From NCBI GenBank assembly GCA_023512835.1, contig CM042091.1, positions 21,593,506 through 21,657,505 on the forward strand: a stretch of 64,000 nt of DNA. Reading direction: 5' to 3'. Below, piece after piece: positions 1-10,488 of this stretch. The translations under genes were made by a program, and so were the position numbers. How positions within the stretch are numbered: the stretch's first letter is position 1; every line of letters starts with the position of its first letter. This DNA comes from Taxillus chinensis. Taxonomy: Eukaryota > Streptophyta > Magnoliopsida > Santalales > Loranthaceae. The notes under the pieces are model-generated. The model ran no database searches. It was not told the DNA's origin and worked only from the letters and a program-made list of their open reading frames with translations.

Positions 1-715
1 CTAATCCAAATTATGCTTGCTTCGAGTTGTATTCAAGTTGGAAGAAGAATGGAAACTACTTATCAAAACTACGTCGTTTTGATAAGTGGCAAACTGGCGG
101 CTAGGGCACTCATTAAACCCCTTGTTTCTCTATAAATAGAAGAGGCAGTAGGCCTTTTAGAAGACAATTTAGAGAGGGCACGTTTTTTTTAGGAGAGAGG
201 AGAGAGAGAGTCACGGTTTGGAGGTTAGGGTTCGATCCCGGAGTCGCGGCCCTATGAGGTCCGATGGCCGAAAAAGACCTAAAGTTGGAGTTCTACCGCA
301 CATGCTTGAGGGATGATGTTCTTTATTTCTTATTGTTTATCCAAGAACATGTGTGAGTAGTTTCCTTTATCTAGGGGCAATGTAGCCCCCTATGTTGTTA
401 AACCGATTATTTGAATATTGGGTTTGTTTAATTGAGATTGCATGTTTTATGAATCTGTTCTTCATCTTTTAATATCTGGGTTGTGACTAGGTTTTCTTAG
501 CCTTAGTCCGAGGCTGACCTTTGATTCATAACATATTTGTGATTGGTGTGACCATTATCCTGTCCTGAGTATGATAATTAGGTTTTGCATGTTGATGTCA
601 TGATGACCACAAAACATATTTATATCATAAAAGTGCCCATTGTTATAATCTGATAAACAAAATTACAAGTCTTTAAAAATCATAATATACAAATTTGATT
701 CGAGTGTGCCTTAGG
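1..715 (+). repeat. Diverged Athila-type LTR fragment, plus orientation
   Basis: This stretch is colinear with the reverse complement of the Athila LTRs elsewhere in the window (for example 50516-52011). It shares the ACGT palindrome, a TATA box, a GA-rich leader, the phrase GGGCAATGTAGCCCCCT, the GAATATTGGGTTTG block and a run ending near the CCATTATCC block. It is clearly more diverged than the other copies and lies in the opposite orientation. Neither LTR end is visible: the left side is cut by the window and the right side fades near 715 into the 3' region of the Tat element. It could be a solo-LTR remnant or part of a truncated element. Confidence 0.7.
62..138 (+). promoter_or_regulatory. 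LTR core promoter: ACGT palindrome and TATA box
   Basis: A palindrome with arms ATCAAAAC and GTTTTGAT around an ACGT core occupies 62-83. A TATA box (CTATAAATAG) follows at about 130-139, and a GA-rich leader follows that. The same order is seen in the other Athila LTRs of this window. Confidence 0.55.
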
Positions 716-1047
716 TTTGACCAAGTCTTCCACCGTTTGCAGCTGTTGTCTTTAGGTGGTGTTGTTTCCACTGTTTGCAATAAACCCTGTTTTATGTGGT
801 CTTGATCCTTATAGATTCTAACTGCTTTCACCCTTCAAGATTCGTCGTTGGCTTTGTATTTTACCCTTGGTGCCCTTTCGGATTTTCACCAAGTCCGCCT
901 TTGTTTGCTTCTTTGTCTTTTGTTGGAACTTTGTATTTTACCCTTAGTGCCCTTTTGGGTTTTCATTAAGTCCGCTCATTGCCGTCATGCTTATTCCTTT
1001 CATGTCTAGAAAAAAGAATGAAGCAACTCTTCATTTAATCAAACGGG
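716..1047 (-). other. Tat-type element 3' noncoding region with a short tandem repeat
   Basis: No coding potential is seen here. The stretch lies just downstream, on the minus strand, of the integrase stop codon at 1048. It holds two similar segments at 852-900 and 929-976 (period 77 bp) that share CTTTGTATTTTACCCTT and a TTTCA..AAGTCCGC end. Such repeats are common 3' of integrase in plant Tat-type elements. No polypurine tract or LTR edge could be fixed. Confidence 0.45.
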
Positions 1048-1526
1048 TTAAGCATAAAACTTTTTGACTGCATCGTTATTCACTGGGTTAGGGAGCTCAT
1101 CACCATCCATTTTGGCAAGGATCAATGTGCCTCCCGAGAATGCTTTCTTCACAACATATGGACCTTCATAATTGGGAGTCCACTTGCCTTGATGGTCATG
1201 TTGAATTGCTAGGATTTTCTTGAGGACGAGATCACCCATTTGAAAGCTTTTGGGCTTTACCTTTTATTGTAGTGGTTCATCATTCTCTGTTGATATAGCT
1301 GTCCTGTGCAAACAGCTGTCAAGCGTTTGCCTTCGATTAAGTTCAACTGTTCATAACGACTTTGGGCCCATTCTGCTTCTTCGAGCTGAGTATCTTTGAG
1401 AACTCGGAGGGAAGGTATCTCCACTTTGACAGGTAAGATTGCCTCCATACCATAAACCAAAGAAAACGGAGTTGCCCCAGTTGATGTTCGTACTGAGGTG
1501 TGGTAAGCATGCAAAGCATATGGTAG
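1048..1526 (-). pseudogene. Tat-type Ty3/gypsy integrase, C-terminal part (fragment)
   Basis: On the minus strand two frames together read as the end of a Ty3/gypsy integrase. The catalytic-domain end contains the phrase STGATPFSLVYGMEAILPV, and the C-terminal domain contains GDLVLKKI and GKWTPNYEGPYVVKK. These phrases are typical of Tat/Ogre/Retand elements. A frameshift near 1250 separates the two frames, and the stop is at 1048. The protein is cut upstream by the solo LTR that begins at 1532 and resumes at 3698. Integrase would join element cDNA to host DNA in the nucleus, but this copy cannot be functional. Confidence 0.85.
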
Positions 1527-1531
1527 CTTCT
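1527..1531. other. Target site duplication CTTCT (left)
   Basis: The 5-bp sequence CTTCT precedes the LTR start at 1532 and is repeated at 3693-3697 directly after the LTR end, which fixes both ends of the insertion. Confidence 0.9.
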
Positions 1532-2166
1532 TGTCACGCCCCCAAATTCCTGGGAACCGGGAACCAGGAACATGACTTCCCCTTGCCCGCACCCAAAAGG
1601 TCAAGGGGTTGGTGACTAGCACCAATAGAGACTACACCGCAGGTGCCTTTCAATCATGCAACCCCGTACACATCATACATCAAGGGTAATCTGTACTTTC
1701 CCATAAATCATCATGCATACAATAAGTCAAACAGTCATACATACATCACACCACAAACAGTATGCAAATACAACTATCCATGAACCCATGTCCGGGATAT
1801 AATACAAAACAATACAGAATACAGTACTATATCTTACATCAGAGTAGTGGGCATGTCCTCCTGGAAGAAAGTCCTCCACTAATCTCGGGTCACACCTGAA
1901 AAAGGTAAACAACAAGTAAGGGTGAGCGATAAAGCTCGGTAGGTGACCCTAATACTCCACATCATGCAAACATACAAGTTTATACTACATGCTCTGTGGT
2001 TCGTGCACTTTGTGTAGTGTGCACAATATCGGGACTCGGCCTTACAAACAAATATTAGGACCCAGCCTGCCACACAGGACAGCTTGTCCACGATCTTCCA
2101 CGGGATCCCAGCTCAGGGCACTCGGCCTACCACGGTGCTATATGCCCGGACATAGTGCCACACAGG

Positions 2167-2257
2167 CCTGCCATCGGCGCATATGCCTGCCACGGCCACA
2201 ACGCAATATGCCTAGCCACAGTGCCACCAAGACCTGCCATCGGCGCATATGCCTGCC
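2167..2257. repeat. Direct repeat, 25 bp unit, period 66
   Basis: The unit CCTGCCATCGGCGCATATGC plus CTGCC occurs at 2167-2191 and again, identical, at 2233-2257, with partly similar spacer text. It lies in the U5-side portion of the solo LTR (read on minus). Confidence 0.8.
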
Positions 2258-2799
2258 CCGTCAACTACATAGCATCAGTTGTGCTTCACAGTGAGAACCC
2301 AACAAGTCATAGAGCCCAAGCCCCAATTCCTCAAACCAACATACCAACACCAATATGGCATTAAGATTTACTATACTCCCTTTATATTTGAAGCCAGTCT
2401 TCACAAATCGATCATCACTCCTTGACCATGGAAGGAGATACCCATAGGAGTTGTTTTCTTGAAATAAAAAGTCCCCAAAGTTGGGTCTCCATATCATAAC
2501 TATGATAATCTGATTTTTGGGGATTTTTCTCGAGATGTCTAACCCCACTTTCCAAAAATTCACTTCTACGAAAACTGGATTTTTCCAGATTTTGCACTAA
2601 ATCCCAATTTTCACATTTTGAAGGAGTGAGAATTTATTTTTCTAGTATTTTTCCTTGAATCCAAATGAGAGGTATTTTGTTATTTACATTGTAACTTAAG
2701 TATAATACTTGCATAATGGTTTACAATGTAAATGGTCCATCTATCAAACTGGAATCGCACTGATCTAGTCGCTTTCGAGACAACGTTTCAAACCGCTCG

Positions 2800-2945
2800 C
2801 TCGAGATTGCTCGATCTTATATTCTACTCGACGCTCCTTGCTCGAAACCTTTGCTCGAGACCCGCTCGAGACACTTGTTGGGGGTACATTCCGCTCGACG
2901 CTCCCTGCTCGAGACTACTCGAGACTTTGCTCGGCTAGCCTCGAG
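2800..2945. repeat. CTCGA/CTCGAG-rich cluster
   Basis: About ten occurrences of CTCGA, many as the palindrome CTCGAG, fall within about 150 bp in the U3-side half of the solo LTR. The spacing is irregular, so this is a motif cluster rather than a strict tandem repeat. Confidence 0.7.
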
Positions 2946-3288
2946 TAGTTCCCCGCCGGCGAACTAGCGATCGTTCTTCCCAATTTCGTCCCAAAACCCA
3001 ATTATACTCAAATCTCCATTTTTTAAGCAACAATTCATCCCTATTAAGGGTTTCAACATCATCTAGCCACATTAGGCTACCAAACAACCTAAATCATCTA
3101 GGTTTCATGCTCAAATTCTATTTTTCCCCAATTCCTAGGGTTCATCACGAATTTCATGATTTCATCTTATCCTTACAAAGTTAATCCAATGAAACAACAA
3201 GAAAAGGGGTGAAGAATCAATGGAATACCTACCGGAATGATTCTTGACGATCGAACAAGCTTAAAATGCCCCAAAGCGAAAGCTCCAA

Positions 3289-3291
<3 letters not shown>

Positions 3292-3324
<33 letters not shown>

Positions 3325-3371
3325 TTTACGAAACGTAACGTGGAAGCCGTACTCTCTTCCTATTTATATTT
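3292..3371 (-). promoter_or_regulatory. LTR core promoter (TATA plus GA leader)
   Basis: On the minus strand the sequence AAATATAAATAGGAAG (TATA-type, around 3361-3371) is followed within about 40 bp by a GA dinucleotide run of roughly 30 bp, the layout seen in every LTR of this type here. Confidence 0.5.
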
Positions 3372-3697
3372 CCGTATTTTCTTTGTTAATAAATCCCAAA
3401 AATATTAATTAACCTCCCGAGGTCACGAACTCCAAATTGAGCCCAAGTACGATCAAACGCTCAAAATGATGAGCACATCACTATCCAGATATTTTCTACC
3501 CAATTGACTGCTCAAATGCAAGGTCAACCAATAAACCCCGAAAAGTTAAAAATCGGGCCACTCGGGGCAACGACACAGAATTGGGCCCAATTACAGTCAA
3601 AATGCTCACATCGACGACTACACTACCGTCCAGATAGTTGCATTCCCATAGAATGGCTATCTTTCAACACTACCCAAATACGGGTCTTTACACTTCT

Positions 3698-4300
3698 CAT
3701 GCCAATCTTTGTATGTTTCCGTCATCTTTCTGATAATATTCTTGATGTTCTTATTGGCTGCTTCAACTGCTTCATTCATCTTGGGGCGATAGGGGGTCGA
3801 GTTATTCTGTTGGATTTTGTATGTTTCGCATAACTTACTCATCATCCGACTGTTCAGATTAGCGGCATTGTTTGTTATGATCTGCTAAGGAAGCCCGTAT
3901 TGACATTAGCATAGGATGCTGCTTCCACCCACTTGGTGAAATAATCGATGGCCACTAAGATGAAGCCAGTGACCATTGGAGGCTTTCAAAGATATTGGTC
4001 CGATAACGTCGATACCCCAAAGCGAGAAAGGCCATGGGGAAACCATCACATGCAACTTGGATGGGGGCACTTGGATCTTATCACCATAAATTTGACACTT
4101 GAGGCATTTGCGCACATATTCAATACAATCTTTTTCTATTGTTACCCAATAATAGCCCATTTGCATGATTTGTCTTGTTAATGCATGTCCATTTGCATGG
4201 GAACCGCATTCCCCTTCGTGCACTTCTTTCATTATCATTTTGACTCTTCTTGTGCCACACACCACAATAACACCATGTCATAATTTCGCTTATATAGAAT
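3698..4300 (-). pseudogene. Tat-type integrase, zinc-binding and catalytic core (fragment)
   Basis: Minus-strand frames contain the integrase HHCC zinc-binding region (EVHEGECGSHANGH, then CLKCQIYGDK) and the start of the catalytic core (WPFSLWGIDVIGPI). The later core reads YGLP-stop-QIITNNAANL. The usual motif at that place in these elements has Asp (ITDNA), so the second catalytic Asp appears as Asn here. A TAG stop lies four residues before it. The frame then runs through MSKLCETYKIQQNNSTPYRPKM to the solo-LTR junction at 3692. The upstream end is cut by the Athila solo LTR at 4306. Confidence 0.85.
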
Positions 4301-4305
4301 GGGAC
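4301..4305. other. Target site duplication GGGAC (left)
   Basis: GGGAC occurs immediately before the LTR at 4306 and again at 5813-5817 immediately after it. Confidence 0.9.
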
Positions 4306-5812
4306 TGACGGGTATTTCGTGAGCGAAACCCAAGTGAGGGTTAAGCTTACTGTCGTTTAAATCCCTTCTCAAAATATTAATTCCCTTTAACTAATGCTAA
4401 ATAGAATAGCGACAAGAAAGGGTCGATCCCACGAGATTACCAAGTTATCTAGCTCTAACTCAAATCACCAAATTAATCTTGCTTAAAACAATGTCTTGGC
4501 AAAAGTTTTCTTTTTATAACTAAAGATCTAATTTTTATTTGGTTTTCTGAATAAACAAAGAAAACAAAATTGATTTTAGGATTAAGATTCAAGGATTAAA
4601 GGCATCTAGGGTCACAATTTCACCTCCCTATGTTATCTCTACTAGTTCATGGTATTAGGATTGTCTGATTGAAAACATGCTAAACATAAGCCAAGGACAA
4701 CAAATGGTCATTGAGGTCCTTTTAAGAGTTGTATGCTGAATGGTCATCTAAACACACAAACATGCAAAGCCAATAAATCATACTTCCAAAAGGATAATGA
4801 TCACACCAATTACAAATAAGTTATGAATCTCAATCCCCCCTAACTAGGGCTAAGAATATCAAGGTGTACATCCAAAGATAGAAATTAAGAACAGATTCAT
4901 AAAACATGCAAAACTTCAATCATCCAAACCCAATATTCATAAACACAGCAAAGCAACAAGGGGGCTACATTGCTCCCCTAGATTATAAGAACTACTCATG
5001 CATGATTACAAGCAAAATCATACAGAAAAGCTAAACATCTTCTTCAATCACGCGCGTAACAAAGCTTCAAATCCAAGCTCCAAAAATCCGCGACGGCGTC
5101 AGACCGGTTGCGACGGCCCGCTCTCCTAGGTCAAGGAGCAACCTCAAGTCATGAAGCCTCTCTCTCTCTCTAAAAACGTGTAGGGGGGTCTAGGATGTCT
5201 AGCAGGGGGCGTGGAGGCTTTATTTATAGAGGTTAGATGGGCTTTGAGGTGTGTACCCTAGCCTATCTATCAAAACGATGTAGTTTTGATAAGTGACACT
5301 CCAAACATTAAAATCTCTATCATCCATCCACAATTTGGACATGGGCCTTCAGAAACAAATGATCAGCATGGAAAAATGATAGGATCGGTCCAAAAATATC
5401 TCTGCAGGTCAATTTGAATGTGATATGGTGAATTCACGTGCAGCTCCAAATCAGCTCAAACTTCTTCCCAAGCTTCCTTGCATCCTGTAGAGGCCTGAGG
5501 GGCAAAAATAGGCTTGCACGTGAAATGGGTGAATTCACGTGCAACTCCAAATGCTCTGAAATTTCTGTGGTAGGTAAAGGACATCATTCTAAGCAACTTT
5601 TGTTCTTGCCCGCCAATTGTTTGAGGCCATCTATTATGTCAAAAGTGAGCTCCAAAATCTGCCAAAACAGCTTAAAAACGCATGTATTTGCAGCTAGCAT
5701 CTTCCTAGGGGTTAGAGCAAATATATATGATATATGAAGCAATAAGGCTCTAATCATGCTCTTAAACATCCTAAATAAACACTAGAATAACGGCATAAAA
5801 TGCACGTTATCA
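4306..5812 (-). mobile_element. Solo LTR of Athila-type element
   Basis: The 1507-bp segment begins TGACGGGTATTTCGTGAG and ends GCACGTTATCA. Both ends and the whole length match the two LTRs of the large Athila element (16200-17701 and 50516-52011). A 5-bp duplication flanks it and there is no internal sequence. Read on minus it starts TGATAACGTGCA, carries several CACGTG boxes at about 5430-5550, then an ACGT palindrome and a TATA box, and ends CGTCA. It separates Tat RNase H (5818 onward) from Tat integrase (below 4300). Confidence 0.95.
5219..5290 (-). promoter_or_regulatory. Athila LTR core promoter
   Basis: On the minus strand the ACGT palindrome (5269-5290) is followed about 40 bp downstream by CTATAAATAAA (5219-5230). 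A GA/CT-rich leader follows at 5158-5172. Confidence 0.6.
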
Positions 5813-5817
5813 GGGAC

Positions 5818-6479
5818 CCTCAAGGTAGTAATTAGATGCCGACCTTCGGATATTTCTTTTATCAGACTCGAGGCCCTCTCTTGGTATTCTTGCTTAAGCA
5901 ACATCGTCTCGATGTCATCAAACCAGGGCTTCTATTCAGTATTTCCTTCAATGGCCATGCAATGTGAAAGAGTATCTTGTATACATATATCGAAAAACTT
6001 GGACTTCCAATTTTGTATCTAGTCGAAGAAGGGAGGCTAGAGTTACCGCCGCATCGAGAATCGATTGTATTCCCTGGGCATATACTCGAATGTGATGTCT
6101 TCACACTTCGTAGCTAACTCCGTAACATACTTCTAGTATGGGATTAGTTTGTGGTTTCGAGTTTCCCATTCACCCTCACTTGAAAAAATGATAAGTGCGG
6201 AATCACCAAACATTCATAATTTTTTGATTCCTTTGTTAATAGCTTCTTGAAGTCCCATCACACGGCCTCATATTCTCGTACGTTGTTGGTGCAAGGGAAG
6301 GTTAACTTTGCCGCCATTAGGAAATGTTTGCCTTTTGGGGGATATTAGGATGGCCCCAACGTCGTGCCTTAAGAGATTGGAGGCTCCATCAAACCACATA
6401 GTCTACATGTCTGATACTTGGGCTATAATGATGTTGATATGCTCAATCGGAAAGCCTATAGTTATAGGCTCATAGTCTT
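5818..6479 (-). pseudogene. Tat-type RNase H and RNase H-integrase linker (fragment)
   Basis: Translation of the minus strand from about 6405 downward gives the plant 'archaeal-type' RNase H of Tat elements. It reads WFDGASN, VGAILISPKRQTFPNGGKVNLP, MGLQEAINKGIKKL and FGDSALIIF. Stops (TGA) fall where EYEA and LEVFGD residues would be expected. Further on, FEYMPRE followed by a degraded VTLASLLRLD marks the linker toward integrase. RNase H would remove RNA from the RNA:DNA hybrid during reverse transcription. The domain is cut by the SIRE LTR at 6480, so the RT is not present in the window. Confidence 0.8.
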
Positions 6480-7875
6480 TGTTGGTCCCTTGGAGCCTAG
6501 AGGGGGGTGAATAGGCTTTTATCGAAACTCTTTTCTTACTCTTTGGCACAACACTTATCTGGTTAAGAGATAGAATCAATGTAGAAGATAACCAAGATAG
6601 GGGGAAGTATTTTGTTTTATTATCGCATGATAAGTACAACAAAATGGAAGGACTAAAGCTTGGAAGCTTTTAGACCTACTTAACAACTCTTTAGTACTGC
6701 TTTACAAGTACGCACACGCTAGCCTCTATGATCTCAATGAGCTTTGGTACATACACAAAACTATTACACGTTCACTTATGCACACCTGCTAAAGTGTACA
6801 AGTGTTACTATTTATAACGACATCCACAAGAGACAATCTTGGAACTTGTTGTTCCGGACATTGTGCACATTTACTTGTCTCTGAAATCTCTCTGTCTCAA
6901 TTGCTTCAAAATGTGGTCTTCAAGATCTTGGGTTTGCAATGCATAAGAGTCTTTGTAAGTTCCCAAGTGTAGTTAAAGTTGTGTCCACGTATCCGGACGA
7001 TGCACGTGTAAGGTGCTTTAAGTTTTCAACAAGTTTGTCTTACATCGGGAAGCATCGAGTTGGTGACTTTGAATACAAAGAGATAAGTTGAAGTAGCATC
7101 TTCTTGAATCCGGTGTAAGGTTCCTTACTCCGTGTTTAAACTAAGCTCGGATCCTTAGCCCGTAACATCGATTAGCTTACTCCGTATCAATTGCATCTGG
7201 AATCCTTGTTCCGTGTAAGCGCTATCTTACTCGTATGAAAGAGAAGGTCAAAGTGCTTACTCCGCATCTAGTTTCCTTAGCGTAGAGTTAAAGGAACGGA
7301 TGGCTTACTCCATTAGCACATCCTTACTCCGCATGAGTGAGTGGTTCGGATTCCTTACTCCACATCTAGTTTTCTTACTCCGTGCGAATAAAGACTCAAG
7401 TCCTTATTCCGTAGAAGTACTTCCTTACTCCGCATGTATGGAACACTCGGATTCACTTACTCCGTGTCTTCTTTACTTTAGTCCCATTGAGTGGAAAACT
7501 TAACTTTTCAACTCTGACGACTCTCTTATTCCAGTGCGACTTTGTAGACTAAGATTCTTACTCCGCATCTATTTGACTTAGTCCATTTGAAGTATTAGGT
7601 GTAGATTTCTTAGTCCGTAGCTTTTAGGTTCTCAGTCCGCACGAATGATGCTTATTCTATATGAATTAAAGACTTGGTTATATACCAAGTGTTTGACGAT
7701 ACTCATTCTTACCTGGTCAGGATTATGTATCCTGTCCTTAGCTTTGCTCTCATGAGTGTAGATCCAGATGAAGGTCATATCTTCTACAATGACTTAAGAT
7801 AAAACAACAAAGGTCTCAAATCAAATTACATAGGGCTTTATCAGATTATCCAAATTCTGGGTTTGATCCAACAAT
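6480..7875 (-). mobile_element. 3' LTR of minus-strand SIRE-type copia element
   Basis: The segment begins TGTTGGTCCCTTGG and ends TTTGATCCAACA. Its reverse complement starts TGTTGGATCAAACCC, exactly like the LTR at 29445-30700. The LTR is 1396 bp. The middle is full of CTTACTCCG-type motifs, the reverse of the CGGAGTAAG motif of the plus-strand copy. It inserts into Tat RNase H. The preceding GTCTT (6475-6479) is the presumed duplication, but the partner lies outside the window. Confidence 0.9.
7070..7630 (-). repeat. CTTACTCCG motif array in SIRE LTR
   Basis: Many copies of CTTACTCCG and close variants, spaced irregularly by about 15-40 bp, fill this part of the LTR. They are the reverse complement of the CGGAGTAAG array at 29655-30080 in the other SIRE copy. 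Confidence 0.8.
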
Positions 7876-8013
7876 CTCCCCTAATTATGGATATGCCCAA
7901 ACCCTTTGTAACCTGATCCGTAAGCAACGCAAAGAGATAACATACAGAAAAGAAATCACTCCATTTTCATTAACCAGTATAAAGTACAATTCAGCCTTTA
8001 TACAAAATTTTCA
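7876..8013 (-). other. SIRE polypurine tract and 3' untranslated region
   Basis: On the minus strand the sequence ends ATTAGGGGAGAT directly before TGTTGGATC, giving the purine-rich primer for plus-strand DNA synthesis (about 7876-7887). The rest, up to the third-gene stop at 8014, is noncoding. Confidence 0.7.
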
Positions 8014-8409
8014 TTAAGGTACATAAGGCTTACTATACTTGAAGATTATCGTTGCAGCCTTCTCTCTAAGCTCCATTGTCTGCTCCATTGTGTAGGCTTG
8101 GATGCTGTTCCAGTTTTTATTCACATTGATAATAGATTTGATGAAGAAACAGACAAAGGCTCCACAGCTATCTCCATCGAGCTGTTATGGCACTGCTTTT
8201 TGCCCCGGACCGTCACCTTCAGCTTTTCAGTTGGACCCAACGGAGTTAGGCCCCTTTCTTCATAAAGCCCCGATTGCTTTACGGATTCCATCAAATGAAA
8301 ATGCAGTGGCTCAAATTGATTCCTTCTAACATTTTGCTCCACAATTTGATGGGAATCAAATAGGATCAGCTGCTTGGACATAATCATAAAGACAACTAGC
8401 ATGAAGTGC
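8014..8409 (-). pseudogene. SIRE third gene, C-terminal Ulp1-like (C48) protease domain
   Basis: The minus-strand frame reads PHFMLVVF with a His codon at 8406-8408 and LILFDSHQ with an Asp codon at 8355-8357. After a one-base frame change and a TAA at 8185-8187 it reads QLDGDSCGAFVCFF with a Cys codon at 8164-8166. This His-Asp-Gln-Cys order with the DSCG..VC signature is that of Ulp1/C48 cysteine proteases, which cleave SUMO or SUMO-like modifiers. The protein ends at TAA 8014-8016. Gypsy1 inserted between 8414 and 53413, within about 6 bp of the His codon, and the upstream part continues at 53418. C48 assignment is by motif; no search was possible. Confidence 0.75.
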
Positions 8410-8414
8410 GGCGT
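8410..8414. other. Target site duplication GGCGT (left)
   Basis: GGCGT at 8410-8414 is repeated at 53413-53417. The pair brackets Gypsy1 and everything nested in it (45 kb). Confidence 0.93.
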
Positions 8415-10473
8415 TGTAAAGGCCCGTACCTATGTTAGGCCGAATAGAGTTCGGAATATTTCTTCAACAGGGTGGCCTTAATAAGTAAGCGTTTGAGTTT
8501 ATTAATATTATTTTAATATCTGGAATTTATTAATGGGCGTTATTATTATTATAATTATTTTAATATTTTGGGTTTCCAATTATTATGACGTTAATATAAA
8601 TATGATTATTTGAGTCTTTGGATTATTGTTACATTAATCAATGCTATGCCGTTAACATTATTAGTGCAGTTATTGAGTTTATTATTATGTGAATATTATT
8701 AATTCACGTATTATAATATAAATATTTTGTTATTAATAATAAGTTATTATCAAGATTATTATTATTATTGTGATAATTATTAAGATTTTTACTATTATTA
8801 TTATTATTAAGGTAGTATAAATAGAGGAGGACTAGGGTAGACCCCTACATTTGTTGTGCGTGCAGTCTTGTTGGAAAGAGCAGTTAGTTGAAGCCATCGT
8901 TGCATTCAATCAATCCTTCAAGATTAGATTCGGGTAGGTGACTCTTTGATTTCGTTATTTGTATGCACGCAAATTTCGAGGTTTGGGTTGAGACTCTTGT
9001 GTATTATGTATATACGTATATGAGCATATCTACATAATTATGTATGTCGGACGTGGGGAGAATGATGATGATGGCGCCGCCCTCCTTGTGAAGCGTAGAA
9101 TCGAGCACGCCGGATACCAGGGTGGAGGGGACGGATCGATGGCGGTTGCGTCAGCTAGATGTCGCGTGTTGGTCGCTGGCAAGGAGGGAGAATAGTTATG
9201 GCTCGTCCCGCACCGGAGGGGTTGCTGCGCGTCGGAAAGAGAGAGAGAGAAGGGCAGCGTGGTCCCTGTGCGCCGGCAAGAGAGCGATCGGGCGACGCTT
9301 GTTGCCGTCTCTGCGGTTGCCACGAGTTTGCACGCCGAAGGAGAGGAGAGGAGTGTGGAGGGGCGGCGGGCGACAGTACGCCCCCGCATGTGGTCTCGCG
9401 CTTGTGGCCTTGGCGTGGAGAAGAAGAGGTGACGGCTCAAGCGGCCTTAGTCTGCCAACCCTAACGGGTTGGCGTGTTGGGCCAGCCCAATTTTGGGCTG
9501 GGCTTTTCTCCCTTGGAAGCAATATATATATATATATGCTAATAATAATAATAACAATAAAAACAAATGAAATGAAATTAAATTAAAATTTGGGCTTGAT
9601 TATATCTTTTAGTATATATATATTGCATATCTCAATATATATCTATATTGTAAGGCTATTGCATTGAATATTAACCGTTGGGATATCTTGTTTGATTAAT
9701 TTGTGTGTGGATTTCGTGATGAATTTGGTGAGTTAACCGTGGATCCCACATGGGTGTGGCAAGAGGCCATGGGTCCCCATGCTGGTTGGTTAACTCAGGT
9801 CCCATGTGTGGCGGGTTGATGTTAGGAACACCATGGGTCCCACATATGGCAGTTTAGTAGCAGTTGGAATTCCTGGAGTTGGTGGCGGAAATTTCCATGG
9901 GTGATTGATTTGTTAGCGTGAGCCTTTAATGAACTGAAATCTGATGTGATTTATTTGTAATTGGATGGAATTTATTTGTAATGGAATGTAACACTACACG
10001 GCACAAACGCATACGGTTCATATAGACTTAGGGATTCATGTATTGGGTCTGGAAATGGGGATCACCTAGTGGGCATTCGTGCTCACCCTACTTTATTTCT
10101 ATTTCCTACAAAGTTGTAGGGAGTAGTTGTCGGAGCCATAGCAGCAGGACAGGACATCTTTGAGTAGGATTTCTTCTATAGAATATGCCTACTTTCCATT
10201 ATTTATTTATTTTCCGGGCTAGGGTCCGTGACGGTTGTACGTACCTTTTTGGTGGAACTGATTTATGAGTTGTTTGGTGTGTTGGACAATTATGTGGATT
10301 AATTGCACTCTTGCATGCTTATTAATTAATTTTTGATTTATTACACTAGCATACGCTTATACCCTTGTTGTAGTATTGTACAAGTTTGGATGTCACCAAC
10401 CCCACGGCTCTTGAGTGGGCGTGGGGAAGTCACGTTCCCGGATCTGTGGGTTACGAGAATTGGGGGCGTGGCA
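8415..10473 (+). mobile_element. 5' LTR of Gypsy1
   Basis: The 2059-bp LTR begins TGTAAAGGCCCGTACC and ends GGGGGCGTGGCA. U3 is very AT-rich with ATT/TAA trinucleotide runs (8490-8815). A TATA-like TATAAATAGAGG follows (about 8817-8828), then a GC-rich leader (9060-9440) in which long but meaningless ORFs open on both strands. The pair LTR is split into 15514-16199 and 52017-53412. The two LTRs differ by many substitutions and small indels, so the insertion is not recent. Confidence 0.93.
8490..8815. repeat. AT-rich, ATT/TAA-run tract in Gypsy1 U3
   Basis: Long runs of ATT, TTA and TAA trinucleotides lie directly upstream of the TATA-like box. The same tract occurs in the 3' LTR at about 15590-15912 with small length changes. 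Confidence 0.8.
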
Positions 10474-10476
10474 AGT

Positions 10477-10488
10477 TGGTATCGGAGC
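10477..10488 (+). other. Primer binding site (initiator-Met tRNA type)
   Basis: TGGTATCGGAGC lies 3 bp after the LTR end. It differs by one base from the plant initiator-Met PBS TGGTATCAGAGC, where tRNA would prime minus-strand DNA. Confidence 0.85.

Larger units (their letters stand above)
1532..3692 (-). mobile_element. Solo LTR of a chromovirus-like gypsy element
   Basis: The 2161-bp segment begins TGTCACGCCCCC and ends GGGTCTTTACA. Its reverse complement therefore starts TGTAAAGACCCGTA and ends GGGGGCGTGACA, the same terminal pattern as the Gypsy1 and Tekay LTRs in this window. A 5-bp duplication flanks it and no internal domain is present, so it is a solo LTR left by LTR-LTR recombination. 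Read on the minus strand it has a TATA box (3361-3371) followed by a GA microsatellite leader (3292-3323 as CT on plus). Other contents are a CTCGA-rich cluster (2800-2945) and a 66-bp-period repeat (2167-2257). It interrupts the Tat integrase. Confidence 0.92.

Noticed and set aside
218..242. GGTTCGATCCCGGAG, resembling a tRNA T-arm (B box)
   Set aside because: No D-arm, anticodon arm or acceptor pairing nearby; it lies in the leader of an Athila-like LTR. Similar GGTCGATCCCAC words at 4423, 16318 and 50635 are likewise LTR text.
7300..7503. 67-codon frame in the SIRE LTR
   Set aside because: Lies in the CTTACTCCG array and is not conserved in the other SIRE LTR.
9030..9586. Overlapping open frames of 100-154 codons on both strands
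   Set aside because: GC-rich LTR leader with few stops by composition; repeated in the other Gypsy1 LTR (51999-52497) with frames broken differently, so not conserved coding.
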